Shown here: positions 29,011-39,558 of the stretch, one piece after another
How positions within the stretch are numbered: position 1 is the stretch's first letter
Layout: each line of letters begins with the position of its first letter
Source: Variovorax sp. YR216
GTDB taxonomy: Bacteria; Pseudomonadota; Gammaproteobacteria; Burkholderiales; Burkholderiaceae_C
DNA: 64,000 bases
Reading direction: 5' to 3'
NCBI RefSeq assembly: GCF_900107745.1
Contig: NZ_FNRO01000001.1
Coordinates: forward strand, 868,001-932,000
Position numbers and translations under genes: made by a program
The notes under the pieces: generated by a model
What the model saw: the letters and a program-made list of their open reading frames with translations, nothing else
Database searches by the model: none
Told to the model about the DNA's origin: nothing

Positions 29011-29012
29011 TC

Positions 29013-29648
29013 TCACGCGCGCTCGCGCAACGCCCGTATCGCGCTGTCCACGGTGGTCATCACGGGCAGTCCCGACGCGTCCTCGCAGGCTCCACGTGCG
29101 CGCGCCATGCTGAACTGGGCCAGCGCGATGCGCGCGCAGCCGCGTACTTTCAACGCCCTGGCCTGCGCGGCGATCAGCGCGTCGTGCTCCTGCGCATCGC
29201 CGCGGTTCAGTGCCTCCATCGCGCCGATGGCAAGCGCCGTCACGAGCTCCACACCGTCCGGGAATTCCGAGGGCATCGAATCCAGCGTCGGCTGAAAGGT
29301 GGCGATCAGCCCGAGCCTTCCCGTCCCTTGCGCGGCCTGCGCCACCATCGCCTCGTTGGGCTTGAGTACCGGGATGCCGGCATGCCGCCGCGCGACCGCC
29401 TCGATGCACGAGCCGAAGGCCGAGCAGGTGAACAGGATTCCGTTCGCGCCGGTGTCGACCGCGTAGTGCGCCAGGCGCTGGAAGCGCTCGTGCATGGCCT
29501 CGTCGAGCCGGCCGGCGCGCACGAGGTCGGCGGAAAGGCTGTCGTCCAGCAGGTTCATGCGGACAGCTTCGGGCCAGTCGCGTTCGAAGGCGCTGTTGAT
29601 GGGCGCGATCGAGTGGCCGATGGCGTGGATCAGGGCGATGCGTGTCAT
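29013..29648 (-). CDS. Asp/Glu racemase family protein
   Basis: 211-residue protein of the aspartate/glutamate/hydantoin racemase superfamily. The first active-site Cys lies in ANGILFTCSAFGSCIEAVA (about residue 95). Where the second Cys of racemases is expected there is GCARIALAQFS, with Cys slightly earlier, so a decarboxylase, isomerase or racemase role are all possible. The N terminus TRIALIHAIGHSIAPIN fits family members acting on small malonate- or hydantoin-like acids. Same operon as the GNAT gene. Confidence 0.8.
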   Translation of the reverse strand: MTRIALIHAIGHSIAPINSAFERDWPEAVRMNLLDDSLSADLVRAGRLDEAMHERFQRLAHYAVDTGANGILFTCSAFGSCIEAVARRHAGIPVLKPNEAMVAQAAQGTGRLGLIATFQPTLDSMPSEFPDGVELVTALAIGAMEALNRGDAQEHDALIAAQARALKVRGCARIALAQFSMARARGACEDASGLPVMTTVDSAIRALRERA

Positions 29649-29662
29649 CCCCTGAGCGTAGC

Positions 29663-31135
29663 TCAGGAGCCGTTGCTTGCAACAGGCTGCGCGGCGTCCT
29701 GCATCCAGTCCGCATGCCAGCCGCCGCCGAGCGACTGGATCAGTGCCACCGCCGCTGTCTGCCGGCTGACCTGCACCTGCAGCAGCGTGCGCCGCGCATT
29801 GAGCGCCGACACCTGCGCCACCACGACGCTGGTGTAGTCGATGGTGCCCGCGCGATAGCGGTTGAGGAACTGCTCCTCGGTGCGGTCCGCCGCGGCGGAG
29901 GCCTGGCGGCGCATGGTTTCCTGCTCGGCGAGGCTGGCACCGGCGGTGAGCTGGTCCTCGACGTTCTGGAACGCGGTCAGCACCGTCTGCCGATAGCGCG
30001 CGACGGACCCTTCATGGCTCGCCTTGGCCGCATCGACGCTCGCACTGATCGCGCCCCCGTCGAACACCACCTGCGCCACGGACAGGCCGAGCGACCAAAG
30101 CGTGTTCGAGGCATTGAAGAGATCGCCCACGCGGGTTGCACTGCTGCTGACGGCGCCACTGAGCGTGAAGCTCGGGTAGTAGGCGGACCGCGCGATGCCA
30201 ATCTGCGCATTGGCGGCGGCGACGTCGCGCTCGGCGGCCGCGATGTCGGGGCGGCGCTGCAGCAGCGTCGTCGGCACGCCGGACGGAATGCCGGGCACGA
30301 CCGGCTTCCAGTCCGCGGCGGGCAGCGAGAACTCCGCCGGCGCCGCACCGATCAGCACCGCGATCGCATGCTCCAGCGTGTCGCGCGTGCGCTTGAGCGC
30401 CACGCGCTCGGCCCGGGTGGTGACCAGCAGCGTTTCCGCCTGCAGCACGTCGCTCTGTGCGGCGATGCTGGCCTCGTAACGGTTGCGCGTGATCTGGAGG
30501 CTGCGCTCGTAGCCTTCGAGCGTGATGTCGAGGATGCGCAACTCGGCATCGGCCTCGCGCAGCGAGAAGTAGTTGGTCGCGAGATCGCCGATGGCGGACA
30601 GGCGCGCCAGCGCCAGATCGGCCTCGCTCGCCTGCGCGTTGGCCTGTGCGCTGTCGACCGCCTTGCGCAGCCGGCCCCAGACGTCCGGCGCCCAGTCGGC
30701 GTTGAGCGAAGCGGCCATGGCGTTCGACGGCGAGGTGTTGCGCGCACCGCTGCGGCGCGCGCTGCCATCGACCGTGACGCTCGGGAACAGCACAGCGCGC
30801 TGTCCGCGCACCAGCGCCTGCGCCTGCGCGTAGTTGGCGACGGCGGCGGCGATGTTCTGGTTCGATACCTGCACGCGCGAGGCAAGATCGTCGAGCGTCG
30901 CATCGCCAAAGAGCGTCCACCACTCGCCGCGGTCCAGCGCATCCGCGGGTGCCGCGGGCAGCCAGCCTTCGGCGGCCGGTGCGGACTTCCAGGCGGCCGG
31001 GCTTGCGGTTTCCGGCTGGACGTAGTCGGGGCCCACCGCACATCCGGCCAGCGCGGCGGCCAAGGACAGGGCCATGGCTGTGCGCGCGAGCACTCGCGGG
31101 GGGTTGCGGAAAGTCAATGGATTCGAAGCACTCAT
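29663..31135 (-). CDS. RND efflux outer membrane lipoprotein (NodT/OprM family)
   Basis: 490-residue outer-membrane channel of the TolC/OprM class. Signal peptide with lipobox LAAALAGC (Cys about 32), then VGPDYVQPE, the usual start of mature NodT-type lipoproteins. Two outer-membrane-efflux repeats follow: first about 80-270, second about 290-470, with PTTLLQRRPDIAAAERDVAA between them. The ATG overlaps the TGA of the upstream pump gene by four bases (ATGA), so it is the last gene of the mdtABC-type operon and completes a trans-envelope pump. Confidence 0.93.
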   Translation of the reverse strand: MSASNPLTFRNPPRVLARTAMALSLAAALAGCAVGPDYVQPETASPAAWKSAPAAEGWLPAAPADALDRGEWWTLFGDATLDDLASRVQVSNQNIAAAVANYAQAQALVRGQRAVLFPSVTVDGSARRSGARNTSPSNAMAASLNADWAPDVWGRLRKAVDSAQANAQASEADLALARLSAIGDLATNYFSLREADAELRILDITLEGYERSLQITRNRYEASIAAQSDVLQAETLLVTTRAERVALKRTRDTLEHAIAVLIGAAPAEFSLPAADWKPVVPGIPSGVPTTLLQRRPDIAAAERDVAAANAQIGIARSAYYPSFTLSGAVSSSATRVGDLFNASNTLWSLGLSVAQVVFDGGAISASVDAAKASHEGSVARYRQTVLTAFQNVEDQLTAGASLAEQETMRRQASAAADRTEEQFLNRYRAGTIDYTSVVVAQVSALNARRTLLQVQVSRQTAAVALIQSLGGGWHADWMQDAAQPVASNGS

Positions 31136-34100
31136 GATGTCGGTTTCACGTCGGCCACACGGCTGAGGTTTCTTTCGTTGGACGTACGGCGGCGTAGCTT
31201 GTCCAGCAGCACATAGACCACCGGCGTGGTCAGCAGCGTCAGCAGTTGGCTCGCGATCAGCCCGCCGATGATCGCCACGCCCAGTGGCTGGCGCAGCTCC
31301 GCGCCCAGCCCGAAGCCGATCGCGAGCGGCAACGCGCCCAGGGCCGCCGCCAGCGTGGTCATCAGGATCGGGCGGAAGCGCAGCAGGCAGGCTTCGCGCA
31401 CCGCCTGCGCGGCGGTGAGGCCGCGCGCACGCTCGGCTTCGAGCGCGAAGTCGATGATCAGGATCGCGTTCTTCTTCACGATGCCGATCAGCAGGAACAC
31501 GCCGATCAACGCAATGATCGAGAACTCCATGCGGAAGATCAGCAGTGCCAGTACCGCGCCGACACCGGCCGAAGGCAACGTGGTCAACACCGTGATCGGG
31601 TGAACGAGGCTTTCGTACAGCACGCCCAGCACGATGTAGATCACCACCAGCGCCGCGACGATCAGGAACCACTGCTGCCCCTGCGACTGCTGCGCCGCGA
31701 GCGCCGTGCCCTGGAAGCTGCCGCGCACGTTGACCGGCATCGCGATGTCGGCCTCGGCCTGCGCGACGACGCGCTTCGCATCGCTCAGGCTCACCCCGTC
31801 GGCGAGGCTGAACGAGACGGTGCTCGCGAGTTCGGTGTCCTGGTGGTCGATCGAGGTCGGCACCGCGCGCTCGCTGAACTTCGCGAAGGCCGACAGCGGC
31901 ACCATCAGCGTGGTGTCGGTCGCGATCTGCTGGCCGGTGGATGCGGTGCGCGACGACGGGTTGGCCGACACGAGGGTGGACGTGCCGGTGGTCGTGTCCT
32001 TGTTGTCCTCGACCGAGCTCACGATGGTGTCGCCCCTCGCGTTGGTGGTGGCGGCCAGCGTCGAAGGCACGTAGAGGTCCTTGAGCACGATCGGCGAGCG
32101 CTGGAAGCGAGGCGCCCATTCCATGATCACCGAGTACTGGTTGAGCTCGTCGTAGATGGTCGCGACCGAGCGCTGGCCGTAGGCGTTGTAGAGCGCGGCG
32201 TCCACCGCGCTCGAATTGACGCCCAGGCGCGCGGCCGCGTCTCGGTCGACTTCGACGAAGGTCTCGACGCCGTTGTCCGCATCGTCGCTGTCGACGTCGG
32301 TCAGCGAGGTTTCCTGCCGCAGCCGATCGGCGAGCTTGGTCGACCAGGCGCGCAGGTCGCTCAGGTTGTCGCTCTTGAGCGTGTACTGGTAGGTCGAGTT
32401 GCTCGACCGCCCGCCCATGCGCAGGTCCTGCACCGGGCTCAGGAACACACGCAGGCCGGTGAGCTGGTTGAGCTGCGGGCGCAGGCGATCGATGACCGCC
32501 TGCGTACGGTCGGCGCGCTCCGACACCGGCTTGAGGTTGACGAACATGAAGCCGCCCCCCGCGCGCCCGCCGCCGGAAAAGCCGACGACCGTGTCGACCG
32601 CCGGATCCTTGCGGATGATGTCCACCGCCTGCTTCAGCTTCTCGGCGATGGCTGCCGACGAGATGCTCTGGTCGGCGCGCAGGCCGGCGTTGAGCTGCCC
32701 GTTGTCCTGCTGCGGAAAGTAGCCCTTGGGAATGGCGTTGAAGAGATAGACGTTGAGCCCGATCACCGCGATCAGCACCGCGACCACCACCCCCTTGCTT
32801 GCCAGCGCCCAATCGAGGCTGTGGGCGTAGGCAAGCAGCGTGCGATTCCACGCGCGCTCGGTGAGGCGGATGAAAAAGCCGCGCACCTTGCCGGGCTGCT
32901 TGCCGCCCTCTTCCGCTTCACTGCGCAGCAGCATGGCGCACAGCATCGGCGTGGTGGTGAGCGAGATCACCAGCGAGATCAGCACCGACACCGACAGCGT
33001 GACCGCGAACTCGCGGAACAAGCGCCCCACCTGCCCGCCCATGAAGAGCAGCGGGATGAACACCGCCACCAACGACAGGCTGATCGACAGCACGGTGAAG
33101 CCCACTTCGCGCGCACCGCGCAACGCGGCTTCCACCCGGTTCATGCCCGCCTCGACGTGGCGCATGGTGTTCTCGAGCACCACGATCGCGTCGTCGACCA
33201 CGAAGCCGGTGGCGACCGTGAGCGCCATCAGGCTCAGGTTGTTCAGGCTGTAGCCCAGCAGGTACATCACGCCGAAGGTGCCGAGCAGCGACACCACGGT
33301 CGCCACCGCCGGCACGATGGTCGCGCGCGCCTTGCGCAGGAAGAGGCCCACCACCAGCACCACCAGCGCGACCGAGATCATCAGCGTGGTCTCGATCTCG
33401 CGCAGCGACGCACGGATGGAGTTGGTGCGGTCCGAGGCGACCTCGATGTTGATGTCCTGCGGCAACTGCGCGCGCAGTTCGGGCAGCAGGTTGCGCACGC
33501 CATCCACCGTTTCGATGATGTTGGCGCCGGGCGACTGGGTGAGCAGCACGATCACCGCCGGCTCGCCGTTGAAAAGGCCCAGCGTGCGGGTGTTCTCGAC
33601 CCCGTCGATCACCCGCGCCACATCGCTGAGGCGCACCGCCGCACCATTGCGCCATGCGATCACCAGGTCTCGGTAGTCGACCGCCTTGCGGCCGGGTGCG
33701 GGCGTGTAGATCTGCAGCTTGCGGTCGGCGCTTTCGATCGCGCCTTTCGGCCGGTTGGCGTTGTTGGCCTGGATCGCGGCGCGCACGTCCTCGGTGCTGA
33801 TGCCGAACTTGTTGAGCGCGAAGGGCTCCAGTTCCACCCGCACCGCAGGCAGCGAGCCGCCGCCGATCTCGACCTCGCCGACGCCCTCCACCTGCGAGAG
33901 GCGCTGGCTGACGATGTTCGAGACCTCCTCGTAGATCTGGCCCGGTGTGCGCGTCTTCGAGGTGAGCGCGAGGATCATGACCGGCGCCGACGCCGGATTG
34001 CGCTTGCGGTAGGTGGGATTGCTGCGCAGCGTCGCCGGGAGATCGACACGCGCGGCATTGATCGCGGCCTGCACCTCGCGCGCGGCACTGTCGATGTTGC

Positions 34101-34395
34101 GGCTCAGGTCGAACTGCAGCGTGATGCGCGCCGAGCTGTTCGAACTCGTGGACGTGAGCTCGTTGACGCCCGGGATGATGCCCAGCCTGCGCTCCAGTGG
34201 CGTCGCGACGCTGGAGGCCATCGTGTCGGGGCTCGCGCCGGCGAGGCTCGCCTGCACCGAGATGGTCGGATAGTCGACCTGAGGCAGAGGCGACACGGGC
34301 AGCACCAGGAAGCCGATGATCCCGGCCAGCGCGATGCCGATGGTCAGCAGGACCGTGGCAACCGGGCGCTCGACGAATGGCCTGGAAAGATTCAT
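31132..34395 (-). CDS. mdtC: RND multidrug efflux permease, MdtC-like
   Basis: 1087-residue HAE1-family proton-driven pump. N-terminal helix with FVERPVATVLLTIGIALAGI and [10 protein letters not shown], twelve membrane helices in two halves, and the conserved TM4 segment [18 protein letters not shown] with its two Asp residues for proton relay. In E. coli MdtB and MdtC form a hetero-trimer (2:1). Here too the two permeases are encoded side by side: 13 bp separate it from mdtB, and four bases overlap the outer-membrane gene. A loop of about 60 extra residues (DTIVSSVEDNKDTTTGTSTL region) makes it a little longer than usual. Confidence 0.93.
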   Translation of the reverse strand: MNLSRPFVERPVATVLLTIGIALAGIIGFLVLPVSPLPQVDYPTISVQASLAGASPDTMASSVATPLERRLGIIPGVNELTSTSSNSSARITLQFDLSRNIDSAAREVQAAINAARVDLPATLRSNPTYRKRNPASAPVMILALTSKTRTPGQIYEEVSNIVSQRLSQVEGVGEVEIGGGSLPAVRVELEPFALNKFGISTEDVRAAIQANNANRPKGAIESADRKLQIYTPAPGRKAVDYRDLVIAWRNGAAVRLSDVARVIDGVENTRTLGLFNGEPAVIVLLTQSPGANIIETVDGVRNLLPELRAQLPQDINIEVASDRTNSIRASLREIETTLMISVALVVLVVGLFLRKARATIVPAVATVVSLLGTFGVMYLLGYSLNNLSLMALTVATGFVVDDAIVVLENTMRHVEAGMNRVEAALRGAREVGFTVLSISLSLVAVFIPLLFMGGQVGRLFREFAVTLSVSVLISLVISLTTTPMLCAMLLRSEAEEGGKQPGKVRGFFIRLTERAWNRTLLAYAHSLDWALASKGVVVAVLIAVIGLNVYLFNAIPKGYFPQQDNGQLNAGLRADQSISSAAIAEKLKQAVDIIRKDPAVDTVVGFSGGGRAGGGFMFVNLKPVSERADRTQAVIDRLRPQLNQLTGLRVFLSPVQDLRMGGRSSNSTYQYTLKSDNLSDLRAWSTKLADRLRQETSLTDVDSDDADNGVETFVEVDRDAAARLGVNSSAVDAALYNAYGQRSVATIYDELNQYSVIMEWAPRFQRSPIVLKDLYVPSTLAATTNARGDTIVSSVEDNKDTTTGTSTLVSANPSSRTASTGQQIATDTTLMVPLSAFAKFSERAVPTSIDHQDTELASTVSFSLADGVSLSDAKRVVAQAEADIAMPVNVRGSFQGTALAAQQSQGQQWFLIVAALVVIYIVLGVLYESLVHPITVLTTLPSAGVGAVLALLIFRMEFSIIALIGVFLLIGIVKKNAILIIDFALEAERARGLTAAQAVREACLLRFRPILMTTLAAALGALPLAIGFGLGAELRQPLGVAIIGGLIASQLLTLLTTPVVYVLLDKLRRRTSNERNLSRVADVKPTS

Positions 34396-34408
34396 GTCCG
34401 GCCCCCGC

Positions 34409-37400
34409 TCACGCGGTCACCCCGTCACTGCCGCTGTCGCCGTGCGTGTCGGTGCCGCCCTTGCGGCCGCCGCCCAACCGGCGGCCCATGCGGTCGAAGG
34501 CCAGATAGATCACCGGCGTCGTGAAGAGCGTCAGCACCTGGCTCACCACCAGCCCGCCGAAGATCGCGAGGCCCAACGGCCGCCGCAGCTCGGCACCTTC
34601 GCCCCAGCCGAACATCAGCGGCAATGCGGCGAACAGCGCGGCCAAAGTCGTCATCAGGATCGGCCGGAAGCGCAGCAGCGCGGCCTGGTGGATCGCCTCC
34701 AGCGGCGACTTGCCCTGGTGCCGCTCGGCATCGATCGCGAAGTCGATCATCATGATCGCGTTCTTCTTGACGATGCCGATCAGCAGGATGATCCCGATGA
34801 TCCCGATCACGCCGAGGTCGTTGCCGGTCACCATGAGCGCCAGCAGCGCGCCCACGCCGGCCGAAGGCAGCGTCGACAGGATCGTCAGCGGATGGATGTA
34901 GCTCTCGTAGAGCACGCCCAGCACGATGTAGACGCACACCACCGCCGCGAGGATCAGCCAGAGCTGGTTGGTGAGCGACTTCTCGTAGGCGCCCGCCGCG
35001 CCAAGGAAGGTCATGGTCACGCTGCCGGGCATGCCGATTTCCTTCGCCGCCGTACGGATCGCCGCGACCGACTTGCCGAGCGCCACGTTCGGCGCGGTGT
35101 CGAAGCCGATGGTCGCCGCCGGGTACTGCGCCACCCGCGTGACCTGCAGCGGCGCGTACTGCTCGCGCACCGTGGCCAGCGACGACAGCGGCGTCGCCGT
35201 GCCGGAGCCGGTGCGCAACTGCAGGTTGCCCAGCGCCTCGGGCGAAGAGAGCGGCTCGCGCTGCGCTTCGAGGATCACGCGGTACTGGTTGGTCTCGGTG
35301 AAGATGGTCGAGACGATGCGCTGGCCGAAGGCGCTGTAGAGCGCATCGTCCACCGAGCTTGCCGTGACCGACAGCCGCGACGCGGTGTTGCGATCGATGT
35401 CCACGTAAGCCGCGAGACCCTGCGCGCCCGCGTCGGTTGTCGGGTTGCGCACCAGCGGCTCGCTGCGCAGGCGCTCGACCAGCTTGCCGGCCCAGGTGTT
35501 CACCGTCGCGGTGTCCACGCCTTCGATCGCCACGCGGAACTCGGTCGGGCCGGTTTCGGCGTCGATGGTCAGGTCCTGCGTCGGCTGCAGGTAGAGCGTG
35601 ACGCCGGCCACGTTGGCGCGCACGCGCTCGCGCAGGCGCTGCATCACGTCCGCCTGCGAATCGTGCCCCTTGCGGAGGTTGATCAGCATGCTGCCGATGT
35701 TCAGCGCGGTGTTGTTGGCAGCATCCACGCCGACCACGGAGCTCAGGCTCTGCACGTCCGGGTCGGCCAGGATCGCGTTCGCGGCGGACTGCTGCAGATC
35801 GGCCATGCGCGCGTACGACACTTCCTGCGCCGCTTCGATGCGGGCCTTGAGCTGGCCGGTGTCCTGCGTCGGGAACAGGCCCTTCGGGATGACGACGTAG
35901 AGCGCCACCGTGAGCGCGAGCGTCAGCACCGCCACCACGAGCGTGAGCGTCTGGTGGCGGAACACCCATTTCAGTTGGTCGTCATAGCGCGCGATCACGC
36001 GCTCGAAGAAGCGCTGCACGCTTGCACCGAAACGGCCGCCCTCTTCCGATGCGGGCTTGAGCCAGCGCGCCGACATCATCGGCACCAGCGTCAGCGACAC
36101 GACCGCGGAGATCAGGATGGTGATCGCCAGCGTGACCGCGAATTCGCGGAACAGCCGGCCGACCACGTCGCCCATGAACAAGAGCGGAATCAGCACCGCG
36201 ATCAGCGACACCGTCAGCGAGATGATGGTGAAGCCGATCTGAGTCGCGCCCTTCAGGGCTGCCTGGAACGGCGGCTCGCCCTCTTCGAGATAGCGCGAGA
36301 TGTTTTCGATCATCACGATCGCGTCGTCCACCACGAAGCCGGTCGCGATGGTCAGCGCCATCAGGCTCAGGTTGTTCAGGCTGTAGCCGAGCAGGTACAT
36401 CAGGCCGAAGGTGCCGATCAGCGAAATCGGCACCGCGATGCTGGCGATGACCGTCGCCCGCAGGCTGTGCAGGAAGAAGAAGATCACCAGCACCACGAGC
36501 ACCACCGCGAGCGCCAGCTCGAGCTGGACGTGGCTCACCGATGCGCGGATGCCGGTGGTGCGGTCGCTCAGCACCTCGACCTTGACCGAACCGGGCAGCG
36601 AGGATTCGAGTTCGGGCAACTGCTTCTTGATGGCATCGACCGTGCCGATCACGTTCGCGCCCGGCTGGCGCTGCACGTTGAGAATGATCGCCGGATACAG
36701 CTTGGCCTCTTCGCCGCCCGCGTTCTGGTCGGACTGCACCGCAGCCCAGGCGCCGAGCTGGGTGTTCTCGGCGCCGTCGATCACGCGGGCGACATCGCTC
36801 ATGCGCACCGGCCCGCCGTTCTTCCACGCGACGATCAGGTTCTTGTAGTCGGCCGCCGTGACGAGCTGGTCGTTGGCGTTGATGGTGTAGGCCCGCTTCG
36901 GGCCGTCGAAGCTGCCCTTGGCGCTGTTGGAATTGGCCGCCGCGATCGCCTGCCGCAGCGTGTCGAGCCCGATGCCCACCGATGCCAGCGCGTTGGTGTT
37001 GGCCTGGATCCGCACCGCCGGCCGCTGGCCGCCGTTGAGCGTCACCAACCCGACGCCGCCGACCTGGCTGATCTTCTGCGCGAGCCGCGTGTTCGTGAGG
37101 TTCTGCACCTCGGTGAGCGGCATGGTCTCGGAGCTGACCGCCAGCGTGAGGATCGGCGCATCGGCCGGGTTGACCTTGGCGTACACGGGCGGCGCGGGCA
37201 GATCGGCCGGCAGCAGAGAGCCGCCCGCGTTGATCGCGGCCTGCACCTGCTGCTCGGCCACGTCCAGCGTCTGGTCGAGCGCGAATTGGAGCGTGATGAT
37301 CGACACGCCAGTGGCGCTGGTCGAGCTCATGCGATCGAGACCGGCCATCTGGCCGAACTGGCGTTCCAGCGGCGCGGTGACGGTGCGGCTCATGACCTCC

Positions 37401-37567
37401 GGGCTCGCGCCCGGATAGAGCGTCTGCACCTGGATGGTCGGGTAGTCGACCTGCGGCAAGGCGGCCAGCGGCAGGAACCGGAAGCCCACCAGGCCCGCGA
37501 GGACGATCGCGAGCATCAGCAGCGCGGTCGCGACCGGGCGCTCGATGAAGACGCGAGAGGGACTCAT
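34409..37567 (-). CDS. mdtB: RND multidrug efflux permease, MdtB-like
   Basis: 1052-residue HAE1 pump subunit. Starts [20 protein letters not shown] with [10 protein letters not shown] after the first helix. TM4 proton-relay segment [20 protein letters not shown] is present. Shares its architecture with the downstream mdtC-like gene, but the two are clearly diverged, consistent with an old MdtB/MdtC pair. It starts 15 bp after the stop of the adaptor gene. Substrates of this class include bile salts, novobiocin and other amphiphiles in E. coli; the substrates here are unknown. Confidence 0.93.
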   Translation of the reverse strand: MSPSRVFIERPVATALLMLAIVLAGLVGFRFLPLAALPQVDYPTIQVQTLYPGASPEVMSRTVTAPLERQFGQMAGLDRMSSTSATGVSIITLQFALDQTLDVAEQQVQAAINAGGSLLPADLPAPPVYAKVNPADAPILTLAVSSETMPLTEVQNLTNTRLAQKISQVGGVGLVTLNGGQRPAVRIQANTNALASVGIGLDTLRQAIAAANSNSAKGSFDGPKRAYTINANDQLVTAADYKNLIVAWKNGGPVRMSDVARVIDGAENTQLGAWAAVQSDQNAGGEEAKLYPAIILNVQRQPGANVIGTVDAIKKQLPELESSLPGSVKVEVLSDRTTGIRASVSHVQLELALAVVLVVLVIFFFLHSLRATVIASIAVPISLIGTFGLMYLLGYSLNNLSLMALTIATGFVVDDAIVMIENISRYLEEGEPPFQAALKGATQIGFTIISLTVSLIAVLIPLLFMGDVVGRLFREFAVTLAITILISAVVSLTLVPMMSARWLKPASEEGGRFGASVQRFFERVIARYDDQLKWVFRHQTLTLVVAVLTLALTVALYVVIPKGLFPTQDTGQLKARIEAAQEVSYARMADLQQSAANAILADPDVQSLSSVVGVDAANNTALNIGSMLINLRKGHDSQADVMQRLRERVRANVAGVTLYLQPTQDLTIDAETGPTEFRVAIEGVDTATVNTWAGKLVERLRSEPLVRNPTTDAGAQGLAAYVDIDRNTASRLSVTASSVDDALYSAFGQRIVSTIFTETNQYRVILEAQREPLSSPEALGNLQLRTGSGTATPLSSLATVREQYAPLQVTRVAQYPAATIGFDTAPNVALGKSVAAIRTAAKEIGMPGSVTMTFLGAAGAYEKSLTNQLWLILAAVVCVYIVLGVLYESYIHPLTILSTLPSAGVGALLALMVTGNDLGVIGIIGIILLIGIVKKNAIMMIDFAIDAERHQGKSPLEAIHQAALLRFRPILMTTLAALFAALPLMFGWGEGAELRRPLGLAIFGGLVVSQVLTLFTTPVIYLAFDRMGRRLGGGRKGGTDTHGDSGSDGVTA

Positions 37568-37582
37568 CTTCTTTCCTGTCCC

Positions 37583-38875
37583 TTACTGCGGCGGCGGACG
37601 CTGGCGGCGGCCTTGCTGCTGCTGTCCGTCGCTGCGCTGGCCGCGCTGGCCATTCGCACCCTGGCGCGGCGGCGTCGGCTTTTCACCCTGCAACATCACG
37701 CGCGCCCCATCCTTGAGGCGGTCGCCGCCTTCGGTGACCACGAGTTCGCCTTCCTTCACGCCGTCGTTGATCGCCACCAGATCGACCGTCGCCTCGCCGC
37801 GCTTGACCGCGCGCATCGACACGGTGCGGTCCTCGTTGATCACGTAGACGAAGGTGCCGTTGGGACCTGTGCGCACCGCGGTGACGGGCACCACGACGGC
37901 GCTGATCGTGCGCAGCGTCATCTGCACGTTGACGAACTGGTTCGGGAACAGCGGCGCGCCCTGGTTCGCGAAACGCGCCTTGGCCTTGACGGTGCCCGTG
38001 CTGGTGTCGACCACGTTGTCGAGCGTCGAGAAGGTACCGGTGTCGAGCACCGAGCTGCGCACCCGGTCCATGGCCTTCACCTGCAGCGACTCGCCCTTGG
38101 CGAGCTGGGCCTGGATGTCGGGCACGCGGTCCTGCGGCACCGCGAACTGCACGTCGATCGGGTTCATCTGCGTGATGACCGCGATGCCGGTGGTCGCGTT
38201 GGCCGTCACGTTGTTGCCCGGATCGACCGTGCGCAGCCCGATGCGGCCCGCCACCGGCGCGGTGATTCGGGTGTAGTCGAGATTGAGCTTGGCGGCGGCC
38301 TCGGCGGCGCGATCGCTGATCACCGCGCCTTCGAGCTGCTTGACCAGTGCGGCCTGCGTATCGACGTCCTGCCGCGCGATCGAGTCCTGCCCGAGCAGCG
38401 TGCGGTAGCGCGCCAGCGTGACGCGCGCGGCTTCGAGCTGGGCTTCGTCGCGCACCCGCGTGCCCTGCGCCTGGGCGAGCGCCTGCTCATAAGGACGCGG
38501 ATCGATCCGCGCAAGCAGTTGCCCCTTGGTGACCGACTGCCCTTCCGTATAGAGCACCTCGGTCAGCACGCCGCCGACCTGGGGCCGCAGCGTGATCGTC
38601 GCCAGCGGCGTCACCGTGCCGAGCGCGTCAATGAGGATGGGGAGATCCGTGCGTCGCGCAGCCGCATGGCCGACGGTCTGGCTGATGCCGCCGGCACCGA
38701 AGCCCGGACGCCCACCGGCCGGCTCACCGGAGCGCTTGATGAGATACCACCCGCCCGCCGCGAGCCCCACCACCAGGATCAGCGCCAGCAAGGCGCCCAG
38801 CCACCGCCGTCCGCGCGAAGGGGGTCGGGGTTCGGGGTGGATGGGAAGGGTTGGCTCTGCGTTGGGTGACGACAT
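37583..38875 (-). CDS. mdtA: RND efflux periplasmic adaptor, MdtA-like
   Basis: 430-residue membrane fusion protein. An N-terminal membrane anchor (WLGALLALILVVGLAAGGWY, about 23-43) is followed by a lipoyl/barrel-sandwich part (LRPQVGGVLTEVLYTEGQSV), an alpha-hairpin, and beta-barrel and membrane-proximal domains. The C-terminal ~30 residues are Gln/Arg/Pro-rich (GQRGQRSDGQQQQGRR), probably disordered. It is the first gene of mdtA-mdtB-mdtC-outer membrane factor. ATG 38875 (MSSPNA) is preferred; the longer frame upstream is intergenic. An 11-bp-period direct repeat lies upstream. Confidence 0.92.
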   Translation of the reverse strand: MSSPNAEPTLPIHPEPRPPSRGRRWLGALLALILVVGLAAGGWYLIKRSGEPAGGRPGFGAGGISQTVGHAAARRTDLPILIDALGTVTPLATITLRPQVGGVLTEVLYTEGQSVTKGQLLARIDPRPYEQALAQAQGTRVRDEAQLEAARVTLARYRTLLGQDSIARQDVDTQAALVKQLEGAVISDRAAEAAAKLNLDYTRITAPVAGRIGLRTVDPGNNVTANATTGIAVITQMNPIDVQFAVPQDRVPDIQAQLAKGESLQVKAMDRVRSSVLDTGTFSTLDNVVDTSTGTVKAKARFANQGAPLFPNQFVNVQMTLRTISAVVVPVTAVRTGPNGTFVYVINEDRTVSMRAVKRGEATVDLVAINDGVKEGELVVTEGGDRLKDGARVMLQGEKPTPPRQGANGQRGQRSDGQQQQGRRQRPPPQ

Positions 38876-38946
38876 TGTTGGAGTCAGGCGTTTGACGTAT
38901 GCCTTTGAGTGGAGCCGGGAATCGTAGCTCCCAGTTGCTACAAACC

Positions 38947-38965
38947 GTAAAGCCTCGGTAAAGCC
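38947..38965 (-). promoter_or_regulatory. direct repeat upstream of mdtA, candidate OmpR-family site
   Basis: On the plus strand GTAAAGCC occurs at 38947-38954 and 38958-38965 (GGCTTTAC twice on the coding strand), 11 bp apart. That is the spacing usual for tandem binding of OmpR/PhoB-type regulators, and E. coli mdtABC is activated by BaeR of that family. A CAGAT-TGAC-ATCTG inverted repeat (38966-38979) abuts it. The rest of the 217-bp gap 38876-39092 shows no gene. Confidence 0.45.
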
Positions 38966-39092
38966 CAGATTGACATCTGCATCTGGCGACAGCGATCTGC
39001 AACTGGCGCCGCCGGAATGCGTTTCGTCGCATGGCCATGGCAGGCGATTCGGGCGGGCTGCACAGTGCGCCCCATCGACCCAGGAGCCCGCC

Positions 39093-39506
39093 ATGCAGAT
39101 GTCCCCGATCATCGCCGTCCACCTCACCGCTGCCGTCAGCGCGCTGGTCCTCGGGCCCGTGGTGCTCTGGGCCCGCCGAGGCCGTACGCAGCGCCCCAGG
39201 CTGCATCGCGCGCTCGGCTATGCCTGGGTCACCCTGATGGTGATGACTGCCGTGTCCGCCATCTTCATCCGCGATTTCAGGCTGCCCAACATCTCGGGCT
39301 TCACGCTGATCCACCTGTTGGTGCCTGCGGTTTTCTACGGCCTCGGACGCGCCTTCTGGAAGCTCTTCCGGGGCGACATCCGCGGCCACCGCTTCGCGAT
39401 GCAGGTGACCTACATCAGCGCCTGCATCGTGGCCGGAGGCTTCACGCTGCTGCCCAGCCGGTACCTGGGCCAGGTGCTCTGGGGCCAGTGGCTGGGCCTC
39501 GCCTGA
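39093..39506 (+). CDS. DUF2306-type small membrane protein
   Basis: 137-residue integral membrane protein with four hydrophobic segments. The HRALGYAWVTLM motif (His-x-x-x-Gly) and late HRFAMQVTYISA histidine, as in DUF2306 proteins, might bind haem or metal; this is not shown. Short hydrophobic N terminus, no cleavable signal. First of a run of small plus-strand membrane genes (39093-40383) of unknown role. Confidence 0.7.
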   Translation: MQMSPIIAVHLTAAVSALVLGPVVLWARRGRTQRPRLHRALGYAWVTLMVMTAVSAIFIRDFRLPNISGFTLIHLLVPAVFYGLGRAFWKLFRGDIRGHRFAMQVTYISACIVAGGFTLLPSRYLGQVLWGQWLGLA

Positions 39507-39558
39507 CGCTTCTTCTTTCGCTTCCCCTCTTTTTCTCCCAACTCCCACGGAGCGCACC

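Noticed and set aside
34316..38869. Plus-strand open frame of 1517 codons opposite mdtB and mdtA
   Set aside because: Antisense shadow; the minus strand encodes well-conserved RND proteins over the same bases.
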